The translations under genes were made by a program, and so were the position numbers. A stretch of 44,982 bases of DNA, from positions 1 through 44,982 of the forward strand of contig NZ_JQBD01000006.1 of the NCBI RefSeq assembly GCF_001437255.1. Direction: 5' to 3'. This DNA is from Pediococcus damnosus (lineage in GTDB: Bacteria > Bacillota > Bacilli > Lactobacillales > Lactobacillaceae). This document shows positions 35,580-44,720 of the stretch, in pieces (the stretch's first letter is position 1; every line of letters begins with the position of its first letter). A model generated the notes under the pieces. The model saw only the letters and a program-made list of their open reading frames with translations. It did no database searches and was not told the origin of the DNA.

Positions 35580-35833
35580 AAAAAAGTCCCTGCTGTAATT
35601 TTTTTACAACAGGGACGATAAATAAACCGTGGTACCACCCAAATTGAAGGAACCCAAAAATCAGATTCTTTCCACTCACTAGAAGGTAACGGCTCTAGTT
35701 ATTATCCGTTCAATTGAAACTGTTTCATGGTATTTCATCTAAATTATCCTGATCGGTTCGCAGCAACCACCGACTTTCTGACACCCAGATAATTAGCTAC
35801 TTGGTATGAAAGTTCACGTTAAATATTAAGTTG
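35580..35833 (-). promoter_or_regulatory. T-box leader (Tyr specifier) of the NhaC-family gene
   Basis: The minus strand carries the T-box TTGGGTGGTACCACGG (near 35624-35640). A terminator stem GTCCCTGTTGTAA...TTACAGCAGGGAC and six T follow. Stem I pairs TTTCAT/ATGAAA and AATTATC/GATAATT around the specifier loop. The loop's 5' side has AAGTA and its 3' side GATGAAATACC, in which TAC (plus 35730-35732) is the best-placed codon (tyrosine). AGAAAGTCGGTGG fits the stem I apical region. Confidence 0.85.
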
Positions 35834-35838
35834 AATGC

Positions 35839-35867
35839 ATCTTACCACGTCAAAATATGTTCGTCAA
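35839..35867 (-). promoter_or_regulatory. Promoter of the NhaC T-box transcript
   Basis: TTGACG (35862-35867), a 17-bp spacer and TAAGAT (35839-35844) on the minus strand, immediately after the cardiolipin synthase stop. Confidence 0.75.
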
Positions 35868-35885
35868 CCAATAATTAAAAACAAA

Positions 35886-37343
35886 TTATAGAATTGGTGA
35901 AAGTAATCGGGAAAAATCTTGCTTGAATTTTAGCCACCAAGACTGGTTATCGTACATTTCCGTTGTTTGTAAGGTTGATTTTTGAATATCATCTTTAAAA
36001 ATTTCTTCTAATTCGTGCGCAATTTTTTTATCATAAATAAAAGCATTTACTTCAAAGTTTAAACTAAAACTGCGAAAGTCCATATTTGCGGAACCAACTG
36101 ATCCAAGTTTACCATCTACTACCATGGTTTTAGCATGTAAGAACCCGGCATCATAGTTATAAACCTGGATTCCCCATTTAGCACACTGGCGTGCATAGTA
36201 TTGTGTTGCCCGATAAACAAAGACATGATCCGGCATGTGGGGGATCATAATTCGAACATCAACGCCCGATAATGCAGCCATATGCAGGGCATCCATAACA
36301 CTGTCATCTGGGATCAAATAGGGACTTTGAATCCAAATTGAACGATGAGCAGAATTAATCAATTTCAAGTATCCAAGTTTAATATTTTCAGTTTCTGAAT
36401 CAGGACCACTGGATACAATTTGAAGACTTGTATTCCCGTTTACCTTTGCCACTGGAAAATACTCAGACCCTGGATCAAACACCGTATTAATTGGATTTTC
36501 ATGATCGGTTGCATTCCAATCTCGCACAAATCGTGCTTGAAGACTGTATGCAGCAGAACCAACGATTCGCATATGGGTATCGCGCCAATAACCAAATTTT
36601 TTACTCCGTCCTAAATATTGGTCACCAATATTAAAGCCTCCAGTATACGCAACTTGTCCATCAATCACCACAATTTTTCGGTGATCCCGAAAGTTTAAAC
36701 GAAAATCAGTTACTGCCGAATGGGTTCCCAAGAAAGGGGCCGCATAACCACCCAATTCACGAAGGTGTTTGAAAAATTTACTTTTAGTTCCCATTGAGCC
36801 CCATGAATCCCAGAGCACACGAACCTCAACGCCTTCTTTAGCCTTTTTTTCTAATAAATGTAAAACATCACGACCAATTTGATCATCGTAAAAGGTGTAA
36901 AATTCAACATGAACATGTTTTTTAGCTTTTTCAATATCCTCAAACATATCATGAAACAATTCTTTACCATCCGTAATTAGTTTCACCCGATTACGGTGAC
37001 TTAAAAAAGCAGAATCAGCATTCATGAACATCGTCACCATGCCACTAGCATCTTCAACGACTTTGTCAGCCTCTGTATGGTCATCATTTAGCTCTTTAGA
37101 TTGACGTTCAAGAATGATCTCCAGTTCGAGTTTGGTTTCCTTTTTTAATTGGAACATCTTATTCTTCGGCAATTTACGTCCTACAAAAGAATAGAAAATA
37201 AATCCTACAACAGGAAGAAAAAAGAGGACAAGCAGCCAAGCCCAAGTTGCTGCGATATCCCGCTTTTCACGAAAAACGGTTATGACGGCAGCAATTAAGT
37301 TCACAGCAATAATAAGTTCTATAACAATATGTACCCAGTTCAT
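35886..37343 (-). CDS. cls: Cardiolipin synthase
   Basis: A 485-aa membrane phospholipase-D-type enzyme that joins two phosphatidylglycerols into cardiolipin. Two N-terminal transmembrane helices (about residues 4-22 and 33-54) precede two HKD half-sites: HRKIVVID from H221 and HAKTMVVD from H403, each followed by a G-x-x-N/S segment (GGFNIGDQY, GSANMDFRS). Length and layout match bacterial Cls. It is transcribed from the 37344-37742 region and ends just before the T-box promoter of the next gene on its strand; no terminator is obvious. Confidence 0.95.
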   Translation of the reverse strand: MNWVHIVIELIIAVNLIAAVITVFREKRDIAATWAWLLVLFFLPVVGFIFYSFVGRKLPKNKMFQLKKETKLELEIILERQSKELNDDHTEADKVVEDASGMVTMFMNADSAFLSHRNRVKLITDGKELFHDMFEDIEKAKKHVHVEFYTFYDDQIGRDVLHLLEKKAKEGVEVRVLWDSWGSMGTKSKFFKHLRELGGYAAPFLGTHSAVTDFRLNFRDHRKIVVIDGQVAYTGGFNIGDQYLGRSKKFGYWRDTHMRIVGSAAYSLQARFVRDWNATDHENPINTVFDPGSEYFPVAKVNGNTSLQIVSSGPDSETENIKLGYLKLINSAHRSIWIQSPYLIPDDSVMDALHMAALSGVDVRIMIPHMPDHVFVYRATQYYARQCAKWGIQVYNYDAGFLHAKTMVVDGKLGSVGSANMDFRSFSLNFEVNAFIYDKKIAHELEEIFKDDIQKSTLQTTEMYDNQSWWLKFKQDFSRLLSPIL

Positions 37344-37540
37344 GGCTATCCCCCGATAATTAAGTTATTACTGGTTTTTATAAAAAATATGAATTAATAT
37401 GATAACTTCCCAGCTAAATATATTTTCATTTTACCCTTATCGCCACTAATTTAAAACTGTTGGCGCTTAAATACGAGAAAAACTGTTACAGTCAGTAGAT
37501 CAACTGATATTTCAAACCTAATTAAAAATACTTTTAGACA

Positions 37541-37567
37541 CAAAAAAAGCGCTGCCGTCGCAACGCT
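37541..37567 (-). terminator. Orphan minus-strand terminator
   Basis: On the minus strand AGCGTTGC and GCAGCGCT pair (one G-U) around a GACG loop and are followed by seven T. No gene lies upstream of it on that strand in the 170 bp before the plus-strand GNAT gene, which suggests a short transcript or an attenuator ahead of cls. Confidence 0.6.
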
Positions 37568-37621
37568 TAATAAGTAACATGATCATTATATGATCATCCA
37601 TTCACTTTATGGGGGGAGTAA

Positions 37622-37705
37622 ATGAAAAAGTTATTTATGTATTTAATAGTATTCACAAAATGTGAATATTTTGTGAAGAACATGTGTCAGTTAAATTACA
37701 TTTAA
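37622..37705 (+). CDS. Possible 27-aa peptide
   Basis: GGGGGGAG sits 4 nt before an ATG that opens MKKLFMYLIVFTKCEYFVKN and ends MCQLNYI. The peptide has a basic start, a hydrophobic stretch and two cysteines. The ribosome binding site is much stronger than expected by chance, and the reading frame is preceded by an inverted repeat. It could be a leader peptide or small membrane peptide. It could equally be chance. No family recognised. Confidence 0.35.
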   Translation: MKKLFMYLIVFTKCEYFVKNMCQLNYI

Positions 37706-37742
37706 AATTATTGGAAAAAATTCTATTTAAAAAGGAAAACAT

Positions 37743-38204
37743 GTGATGAAATCAACTAAAAATATAACAATTTTACCTGCAACAGCTTCAGATAATTCTG
37801 AATTAGCTGAAATTTATCTCCAATCTCGAATTGCTACTTTCTCTTGGGTTAAAAATCCCCAGTCAACTGACTTTATTCGTGATTCCAAAGACGAATTCAT
37901 TTTAAAAGCCATTTTAGATAATCGCATTGTCGGATTTCTCAGTTTTTATAGCCAAGAAAACTTCATCCATCTTTTATTCATTGATCCTGCATATATTCAT
38001 TTTGGGATTGGTTCCCAATTGCTTTCCGCAATTCGTCAATTGGCTACAGCACCGGTCACTTTAAATTGCGTCCGCCAAAACCATGACGCCTTGGCTTTCT
38101 ACAAAACAAAAGGTTTTAAAATTGTTGGCAAATCATTATGGAAATCGCCTGCCTATTACACCCTCATGGACACCAAAAAAGAAGATTACCCGTTGTTGGG
38201 ATAA
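37743..38204 (+). CDS. GNAT-family N-acetyltransferase
   Basis: A 153-aa GNAT acetyltransferase. LLFIDPAYIHFGIGSQLLSAI contains the acetyl-CoA loop (a variant of Q/R-x-x-G-x-G/A), and NHDALAFYKTKGFKIVGKSL is the C-terminal motif B. The substrate is unknown. The start is GTG at 37743 or the adjacent ATG at 37746 (GTGATGAAA); AAAGGAAAA fits either. Its last codons form the 5' arm of a terminator shared with the convergent lipoprotein gene. Confidence 0.87.
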   Translation: MMKSTKNITILPATASDNSELAEIYLQSRIATFSWVKNPQSTDFIRDSKDEFILKAILDNRIVGFLSFYSQENFIHLLFIDPAYIHFGIGSQLLSAIRQLATAPVTLNCVRQNHDALAFYKTKGFKIVGKSLWKSPAYYTLMDTKKEDYPLLG

Positions 38205-38215
38205 TCTTCCTTTTG
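38181..38215. terminator. Terminator between GNAT and lipoprotein genes
   Basis: GAAGATTACCC and GGGATAATCTTC pair with one bulge and are followed by CTTTTG on the plus strand. It overlaps the GNAT stop codon. Confidence 0.7.
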
Positions 38216-38216
38216 T

Positions 38217-38753
38217 TTACTTCTTGGCTTGGACAAGAATTCCGTTAACCGTATCACTGTCTACCGTTCGGGCAGCATTGAAGCCATGGAACGTAAGCCC
38301 CTTATATTTCTTAGCAAGACCTTTTTTTAATTTAAATGAATATGTTGCTGGAATTCCAGAAAGTTTCATTTTCAAAGTTAGCACAGTTTGTTTTTGCTTA
38401 TTTGTTGTTAGTTTATAAGTCCCTTTTCCAAATGAACTTAACCCCTTTGCTTTCTTTGCAGCCGCATAAGACGCATAATATTTTTTAACGTTGTAAGCTG
38501 TCACTTTGCCATTCTTGGTAAACGTAAAGGCCTCTATTCCTGAATTAGATTTATACTTCAAATCTTTGGCGAAATACCATAATCCACCGTTGTTGCGAAT
38601 TTGTTTACGAGCTGAAACCTTTGAAACCCTTGGTACACTCGATTTAATGGTTGTTCCTGAATCGGTTCCAGTCTTTGCACAGCCTGCCAAAAGCAAGCAC
38701 AAACAAACCAGTGGTAACCCAATCATCAGATACAATTTCTTCATTCGTTTCAT
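38217..38753 (-). CDS. Putative lipoprotein
   Basis: A 178-aa exported lipoprotein. The N-terminus MKRMKKLYLMIGLPLVCLCL leads to a lipobox LLAGC, so the mature protein starts at that Cys and is held in the membrane. The rest is Lys/Tyr/Gly-rich and predicted beta-strand-rich (WYFAKDLKYKSNSGIEAFTF, GTYKLTTNKQKQTVLTLKMK), which is common in small lactobacillar surface lipoproteins of unknown role. The start is set at the ATG with GGGGTGAG upstream; an in-frame GTG three codons earlier lies inside that site. Confidence 0.8.
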   Translation of the reverse strand: MKRMKKLYLMIGLPLVCLCLLLAGCAKTGTDSGTTIKSSVPRVSKVSARKQIRNNGGLWYFAKDLKYKSNSGIEAFTFTKNGKVTAYNVKKYYASYAAAKKAKGLSSFGKGTYKLTTNKQKQTVLTLKMKLSGIPATYSFKLKKGLAKKYKGLTFHGFNAARTVDSDTVNGILVQAKK

Positions 38754-38837
38754 GTTACTCACCCCATTATTTCTATTTACTTAGATTATACTTCTTACTT
38801 AGATTATACTTCGTTTCAAATTTGCTTACTATCAAAG

Positions 38838-39230
38838 TTATTTAAATTCTGGTCGTTGCTTTGGCACCAAAAATTGTCCTGGAACGGCACCAACTCCTTT
38901 AGTTACTTTATTCCAATAACGCGGAATTAGATGAATGTGACAATGAAAAACGCTTTGACCAGCAGCCGCACCAGAATTTATTGACACATTGTAGCCATCC
39001 GGCTTAAATTGCTTGTCTAACAGTTTCTTTGCATCTTCGGCCATTTGTCCTAGTTCTTTCTTTTCTGACGCTGTGGCATCCCAAATTTGCGCGACATGCC
39101 GTTTAGGAACAATCAGTAGATGTCCTTTGCTAACTGGATGAATATCCCAGAAAGCGACGCACAAATCACCTTCAATAACAAAATCTGATGACTGCTTCTG
39201 ACAAAATACACAGTTCGGATCAAAATCCAT
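38838..39230 (-). CDS. HIT-family nucleotide-binding hydrolase
   Basis: A 130-aa histidine-triad protein (Hit/HinT type). The triad is HCHIHL near the C-terminus, and CVFCQ near the N-terminus with the later GHLLIVPKRHV are typical of the family. It hydrolyses nucleoside phosphoramidates or related nucleotides. The start is the ATG at 39230, with GGGGGA 7 nt upstream. The in-frame ATG six codons earlier has no site. Confidence 0.92.
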   Translation of the reverse strand: MDFDPNCVFCQKQSSDFVIEGDLCVAFWDIHPVSKGHLLIVPKRHVAQIWDATASEKKELGQMAEDAKKLLDKQFKPDGYNVSINSGAAAGQSVFHCHIHLIPRYWNKVTKGVGAVPGQFLVPKQRPEFK

Positions 39231-39301
39231 TGTCTCATCCCCCAACATCTGTATTATATCCTGTTTATCTAGTTAATTGGTGAATTCTAGTTTAAAACAA
39301 A

Positions 39302-39337
39302 AAGGATGTTGCGATTTTTTAATTCGCAACATCCTTA
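39302..39337. terminator. Terminator between MMPL and HIT genes
   Basis: AAGGATGTTGCGA pairs with TCGCAACATCCTT. On the minus strand it ends in TTTTTGTTTT, so it terminates the MMPL transcript. Confidence 0.88.
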
Positions 39338-39358
39338 ATTTCACATTAATCCCCAAAA

Positions 39359-42300
39359 TTAATGTTTTTTATTCTTTTTCTTCTTAAACGAAACACCCTC
39401 GTAAGTTAATTTAATTAAGCTTGGCAAGAGAATTGGAATAATAATAACTAAAATTATCAGTCCAATAATAACTACCATCGCTACTTGAATTAACGTAAGT
39501 ACTCCTGAAGGAATCATCGCAGCAAATGTTCCACTAAGAATAACCATTGCGGAAAGCACAACTGCACCGATAACCCCGGCAGCTTCAAGAATCCTTGCAC
39601 TTGGTTTAAGATCCTTATTGAAATCACGATACCTCATCATCAAGAAGATACTATAATCTACACCCAGTGCGATGATCATAATAAATCCGAAGAAAGGTGT
39701 ATTCCAAGTTAGCATTGGTTGCCCTAAGACGACCGTGCTAATTGCCTTGGTAATTCCCAATGAACCAAAGTAAGCCAAAAGTAACGTTCCAATGATATAA
39801 AACGGCATTAAGACTGAACGGGTAACAAATACTAATGCAATCAAAATTCCAACAATCATAATTACGGCTGTTCGAGTAAAGTCCCCACTTGCCGTCTTAT
39901 TGATATCAGCTGTTTGAGCAGTTTGTCCCCCAATTGCTACCGTGGCACCTTTCAATTCTGTACCCCGAAGATCATCCTTAACTTGTCTTTGAAGATCCCG
40001 GACTTTGGCCATTGATGCACTTGAACTTGGATCCGAATCAAGCACAATCGTTAGTTTGGTTGCCTTACGATCTTCAGAATAATAAGACTTAAGCACTGGT
40101 TCAAACGTTTTACCGTGCAATTGACTATTTGGAATATAGAATGATTTCCCAACTGAGGAATTACCCATTCCATTGAGATAGCCATTTGCAGAGGTCATTC
40201 CAGAACCAATTGTCTTAGTTCCTTTGGCCGCAGTCTTTAAACCAGACCGAAGCGTATCTACCTTGCCAGACATGCCCTTCAAAGTTCCGTACATTTGTTT
40301 TTGTCCAGAAACTTCTTGATCAAGGCCATTTGTTAATGCTGGCGTTGAACTTGCCAAACTTCCAGCACCAGTTGAAAGCTGATTCAAACTACTTGTAAGA
40401 GTTCCCATACCGCTAGTTAATTGACCAACACCGCCAGTAAGTTCACCGCTCTTCCCAGCCAAAGTAGAAGCACCACTTGAAGCCAATTGAACGCTATTAG
40501 CATAGGTATTAATCCCATTATTTAGTTTAGAAACACCATTCACTAAGGCTGAATTCTTATTAACTTGTGCGTTGAGTTGTTCGACGCCTGCTGTAAATTG
40601 TTTCAGCTTTGAAATGCTGCCAGAAGCTGCTTGTAGTTGTGACCCAAGCGCTGTTAATTGATTTAACTGATCCGTACTAATATTCGTCGAATTTATCAAT
40701 GTTTCTGCTTGTTTCATCACAGAACTTAATTTATTTAATTCACTGATTGTATTGGAGTCAATATTAACTGAATTTAACTCTTTTTCTAAACTGGATACTT
40801 GTGCCTGAACACTTGACAGTCCACTTAAAGTATTACCAGTTGTTTTAATGGTCTGAGCAGATGCACCGGCTGTTTTAGCCCCAGCAGTAATTTGCGATTC
40901 CGCTGTTGCTAATTTTTGCTTATCCGCTGTCGACATCGTGCTTTGATCCAAACTAGATAAAGTCTTAAGGGCTGCTGTATTTGATTCAGCAGCCTTTGCA
41001 GAATCTGTTGCTGCTGAAGTAAGTGATCCTGAAACCTTGTTTAGACTTGCAAACGAACTATTTACAGAAGCTAAGTTCTTCTTGGCTGAATTTAATTCAG
41101 TCAATAATGGTGCCAACTGTTCAAGACTGTTAATAGCACTTTGTGATTGGGCTAACTCAGCCTTCAAAGTATCTAGTTGCTTGACACTACTGCTTAAACC
41201 AGATAACTGGCTCATAGCCGCATTCCCAGAGTTAAGAGTTTGTTGTAACCCATCTAGTTGACCATCAATGCTAACTGCCGCGCTATTCAACGTAGAAACT
41301 CCGGTTGAAAGTTGCTGTGCTGAAGTTAGTAATTGTTGTGAACCACCAGATAACTGACCTGAATTAGCATTAAGTGTGTTTAATCCAGAACTCAGGGTGT
41401 TAACGCCTCCTGTGTACTGGTTTAATCCAGTAATCAATGGTGCCATCTGACCACTCATTTGAGAAACACCTGAAGAAATCTTAGTTGCCCCATTTGATAA
41501 TTGGTTTGCACCATCAGTGACTTTAAGCGATCCGTCACGTAAAACTTCCGTACCAGCAATCAGCTTTTGGACACTGTTTAAACCGCTATCCATGTTGGTT
41601 GCCGCTAACTGATCAGAAGCACTGTTTAATCCTTTACCAATGGTATTAAGACCGCCATGAGCTTTATCAATTCCCGTTGTCACGGTCTTAACTTGGCCCT
41701 TCACATATAACTTTGCAATTGGCGAACCACCTGGTTGAGTGGCCGATGCAACAGTCTTCACACCTTTTTCATTTTGCAGTTGTTTTGTAATTTGATCAAC
41801 TAACTTTAAGGTTTGTTCATTATCTAACTTTTTATTCGAACGAATGTATAACGTCGAAGGTTCAGCTGTTCCGGGAGAGAAATGATCCTTAACAACATTG
41901 AAACCAACCTTCTCAGGTAACGTGTCGCTTAATTCATCCAAATCGTTATAGTCTAAAGTTCCAGGTCCCTTAATCACAAACGGAATCGTCAACAATAAGA
42001 CTAAGGCAACCGCAATAATAGGATGCAAGATTGATGAATTAGCTAATGCATGCCACATCTTACTTTGTGAATGGCCACCGAATTTTTTAGAAGGCCAGAA
42101 CATCTTTTTGCCCAATACACTCATAAAGAATGGGTTTAATGTCAGTAAAACGGCAACCAAGACAGCAACCCCGAGAGCAACTCCAAAGGCAGATTTATAA
42201 ATTGAGAACTTCGCAAATGCAAGGGCACAAAATCCTATAAATACCGTGGATCCACTAAATAGGATCGTGCGTCCCGCCGTTCGAGTCGCTTTACGACTAG

Positions 42301-43111
42301 CTGTATGTCGATCTTCACCTTTGCTTAATTCCTCTTTAAATTGTTCATAAAGTAAAATATTATAATCGGTTCCAATCCCAAACAGAACCACTACAAGGAA
42401 GACTTCGGTAAAGTTTGAAAATGGGAAATTAACCCGAGCAACTAAATTTGTAACAATTGATAACGTTGTGATAAACGCCACACCAACTGTAAAAACCGAA
42501 ATCATCGGCACAATTGGCGATTGGAAAACTAAAATTAAGACAATAAAAATGAAAATTGCCGCAATTACTTCAGTTTTCTTAACACCCTCTTGCGTCGCTT
42601 CGGAAAACTTTTCGTTCAAGATTTCCCCACCAGTGATATAGGATTTCACACCTGGTGTTTTAACGGCTTTAGTTAGTTGCTTATCAATCTCCTTATAAGA
42701 TCCGTGAGATTTAGATACAGACAGTTGAACTAACTCGGTTGTCTTATCTTTCGAAATTAGTTGTTTCCGGGTATATATATTATCGTTTGCCGCTGTGACA
42801 GACTTAATCCCGAATTTCTTTTTATTATCACGTAAATAGCTAATTGTACTATTAACGTTTTCTTTTTGATCCGTCGTTAATTTTTGCTTACCATTATTAA
42901 AAATGGCAACCACTTGCGTCGTATTTCCTTGTCCATATCCCCATTTGGACTGAATTCGATTCGCAACTTGGCTTTGCGCCGAACTAGGTATCTTAGTTTC
43001 CGCATGTGTTCTAACTAATTGATCTATATTTGGCAAACTAATCACACTAATCAAAATAATCCCAATCCAGATGATTAGTGAGATACCATGGTTTTTTACA
43101 AACTTGTGCAT
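39359..43111 (-). CDS. Large MMPL/RND-type membrane transporter
   Basis: A 1250-aa RND-superfamily protein of the MMPL/YhgE-like group. It has one N-terminal helix, a first extracellular domain, a block of six helices with GIGTDYNILLYEQF, a second extracellular domain, and a C-terminal helix block with ALGVDYSIFLMMRY. These acidic GxxxDY motifs are the proton-relay sites of MMPL proteins. Between about residues 460 and 960 lies a very long Ser/Leu/Gln/Asn-rich, coiled-coil-like region with repeats such as LSGGSQQLL, LNQLSTGAGSL and SGLNTLN, resembling the X-repeats of YhgE/Pip proteins. A role in lipid or envelope-component export is likely; the substrate is unknown. AAAGGAGATAAAC precedes the ATG. 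Confidence 0.92.
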   Translation of the reverse strand: MHKFVKNHGISLIIWIGIILISVISLPNIDQLVRTHAETKIPSSAQSQVANRIQSKWGYGQGNTTQVVAIFNNGKQKLTTDQKENVNSTISYLRDNKKKFGIKSVTAANDNIYTRKQLISKDKTTELVQLSVSKSHGSYKEIDKQLTKAVKTPGVKSYITGGEILNEKFSEATQEGVKKTEVIAAIFIFIVLILVFQSPIVPMISVFTVGVAFITTLSIVTNLVARVNFPFSNFTEVFLVVVLFGIGTDYNILLYEQFKEELSKGEDRHTASRKATRTAGRTILFSGSTVFIGFCALAFAKFSIYKSAFGVALGVAVLVAVLLTLNPFFMSVLGKKMFWPSKKFGGHSQSKMWHALANSSILHPIIAVALVLLLTIPFVIKGPGTLDYNDLDELSDTLPEKVGFNVVKDHFSPGTAEPSTLYIRSNKKLDNEQTLKLVDQITKQLQNEKGVKTVASATQPGGSPIAKLYVKGQVKTVTTGIDKAHGGLNTIGKGLNSASDQLAATNMDSGLNSVQKLIAGTEVLRDGSLKVTDGANQLSNGATKISSGVSQMSGQMAPLITGLNQYTGGVNTLSSGLNTLNANSGQLSGGSQQLLTSAQQLSTGVSTLNSAAVSIDGQLDGLQQTLNSGNAAMSQLSGLSSSVKQLDTLKAELAQSQSAINSLEQLAPLLTELNSAKKNLASVNSSFASLNKVSGSLTSAATDSAKAAESNTAALKTLSSLDQSTMSTADKQKLATAESQITAGAKTAGASAQTIKTTGNTLSGLSSVQAQVSSLEKELNSVNIDSNTISELNKLSSVMKQAETLINSTNISTDQLNQLTALGSQLQAASGSISKLKQFTAGVEQLNAQVNKNSALVNGVSKLNNGINTYANSVQLASSGASTLAGKSGELTGGVGQLTSGMGTLTSSLNQLSTGAGSLASSTPALTNGLDQEVSGQKQMYGTLKGMSGKVDTLRSGLKTAAKGTKTIGSGMTSANGYLNGMGNSSVGKSFYIPNSQLHGKTFEPVLKSYYSEDRKATKLTIVLDSDPSSSASMAKVRDLQRQVKDDLRGTELKGATVAIGGQTAQTADINKTASGDFTRTAVIMIVGILIALVFVTRSVLMPFYIIGTLLLAYFGSLGITKAISTVVLGQPMLTWNTPFFGFIMIIALGVDYSIFLMMRYRDFNKDLKPSARILEAAGVIGAVVLSAMVILSGTFAAMIPSGVLTLIQVAMVVIIGLIILVIIIPILLPSLIKLTYEGVSFKKKKNKKH

Positions 43112-43233
43112 GTTTATCTCCTTTGAATGTCCAGTTTAATATACAAGATGATATTATAGGCGTTCTGAAAAAAAATGTAAATACTTTTCTTTTATTTTCA
43201 TTTAATGTTCAACCGCCTGATATTTACCTCCAA

Positions 43234-43266
43234 AACAAAAAGGCCTGAATTTTATCCCGGCCTTCA
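43234..43266 (-). terminator. Terminator of pepC
   Basis: On the minus strand AAGGCC and GGCCTT pair around a 13-nt loop and are followed by TTTTGTTTT, 15 bp after the pepC stop. Confidence 0.85.
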
Positions 43267-43280
43267 GTAAACTAAATTTA

Positions 43281-44597
43281 TCACATCATTGGATCCCAAA
43301 CAGGTAATGGCTCTGGTGTCGAGTCAGCGATTTTCAATTGTGCAGCCGTTAAATACTTGCGGTGGACAACAACTTGATAAACATAGTTTTCAAACCAGTC
43401 ATCAGTCATCGCAAAGTAGCCTTTTTCGCCACTCTTATCGCCCCAACTATTCTCTACCTTCCATTTAGTAGCCTCATCGTTAACCACATCAACCCCAGTT
43501 AAGGTCATTGCGTGAGAAACTGCCGCTTGGCCATATTGCAAACGTTCCGCCTTGCTCATACTCAAATCAACATCAAATAGCTCATCTGTTCGATAAAGCT
43601 TACTATCTAATAATCCATCATTACGATCCATTTGTTCCAGCACATCATTGCCAAACCAAACTGTTTCGCCGTCTTTGAGTTGTGCAATTGCTGCTTTCCG
43701 CAAAACTTCCATGTCGACATTTAATAGAGTAATCTTTTTGCCACCTACAATATTGTCTTCGGCAGGGAGACTATATAACTTATCAAAAGGTTTGTCGGGT
43801 GAATTAGTCACTACAACATAATCATCCAAATCAACCCCAATATATTTATCGTAAAAAGCTTTAGGCGTTAAATCAGCATCACGATGATAGTTCTTCTTGT
43901 CATCCCAATATTCAAAATCAAACTTTTCGGGTGGTGTTCCAACCGCAATCGCCGTCATCTGGTAAACTTCACCCAGTAACTGATCACGTTTGGCGTTCAA
44001 TTGACCTTCAGTTGCACCACTATTTTTAAGCTCACGCAATTCAACTGCATCCTTACGTAATTTTAAATTTAATGAACTTGCAAAACCGCTCGTATCATTT
44101 GTATTAAAACTTTCCGGCATTACAGAAGCTGGAACCACGCCATACTTTTGAACTAAGCCAGCTGCCATTGCCCACTGGCCACCATCATCATCAGGTGAGT
44201 CTAAATAAACTGCCACTTCTCGATCACTCGTTGGTTTATCGGCAGTCCGAATAATGTTCTCATAGAAAACATTAGCTCGCTCAACTTTATCCCAGAAAAA
44301 AGAATAAGATTCGGAAAATTCAAAATCCTTCATGTTCTCTTTATCTGCGAGTTGATGACGAAGGGTATTTAATAGAGAAAATAGCCAGCAACGCCCACTA
44401 TGACGCTGATTAGTTACCTTACCGGTGTCTAATTCGATTGAGAATGTCCGATTCAAACGAACCTTAGCGGCAATGTCCTCACTGGCATTTAAAACACCAT
44501 TCTTCGTAGCAGCCCGTTGAACCGCACTGTTGCGATTATCTTTACCAAAATTTTTTCTAAATTTCGTCACGTTTTCTTGTGATATTTCTTTTCCCAT
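43281..44597 (-). CDS. pepC: Aminopeptidase C (bleomycin hydrolase family)
   Basis: A 438-aa cytoplasmic cysteine aminopeptidase of peptidase family C1B, part of the lactobacillar peptide-use machinery. The active site is complete: Q64 and C70 in NQRHSGRCWLFS, H362 in SHAMTL and N383 in ENSWG. The length is normal for PepC, which assembles as a hexamer. The start is the ATG with GGAGG upstream. A -35/-10 pair (TTGCTA at 44667-44672, TAAAAT at 44645-44650, 16-bp spacer, minus strand) lies about 50 bp upstream, so the gene has its own promoter after the terminator of the structured RNA. Confidence 0.97.
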   Translation of the reverse strand: MGKEISQENVTKFRKNFGKDNRNSAVQRAATKNGVLNASEDIAAKVRLNRTFSIELDTGKVTNQRHSGRCWLFSLLNTLRHQLADKENMKDFEFSESYSFFWDKVERANVFYENIIRTADKPTSDREVAVYLDSPDDDGGQWAMAAGLVQKYGVVPASVMPESFNTNDTSGFASSLNLKLRKDAVELRELKNSGATEGQLNAKRDQLLGEVYQMTAIAVGTPPEKFDFEYWDDKKNYHRDADLTPKAFYDKYIGVDLDDYVVVTNSPDKPFDKLYSLPAEDNIVGGKKITLLNVDMEVLRKAAIAQLKDGETVWFGNDVLEQMDRNDGLLDSKLYRTDELFDVDLSMSKAERLQYGQAAVSHAMTLTGVDVVNDEATKWKVENSWGDKSGEKGYFAMTDDWFENYVYQVVVHRKYLTAAQLKIADSTPEPLPVWDPMM

Positions 44598-44644
44598 AAG
44601 CGACCTCCAAAGTTATGATTCTAAAATAAGAATAATCTAAGCAT

Positions 44645-44672
44645 ATTTTAATCCTTTTACAATAAATAGCAA
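44645..44672 (-). promoter_or_regulatory. pepC promoter
   Basis: On the minus strand TTGCTA (44667-44672), a 16-bp spacer and TAAAAT (44645-44650). It lies between the RNA terminator and the pepC ribosome binding site. Confidence 0.55.
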
Positions 44673-44688
44673 ACCTTTTCCGATTTAC

Positions 44689-44720
44689 AAAAAACTGAGC
44701 ATGGATTTATTCATGCTCAG
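44689..44720 (-). terminator. Terminator of the unassigned structured RNA
   Basis: CTGAGCATG and CATGCTCAG form a perfect 9-bp stem with an 8-nt loop, followed by TTTTTTG on the minus strand. Confidence 0.9.

Larger units (their letters stand above)
37344..37742. other. Structured 399-bp intergenic region
   Basis: It holds an inverted repeat CGCCA...TGGCG (37441-37466), the orphan minus-strand terminator, ATGATCA/TGATCAT arms near 37579-37597, a mini reading frame at 37622 and a TTCACAAAAT/ATTTTGTGAA hairpin inside that frame. It separates the divergent cls and GNAT genes. Confidence 0.6.
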
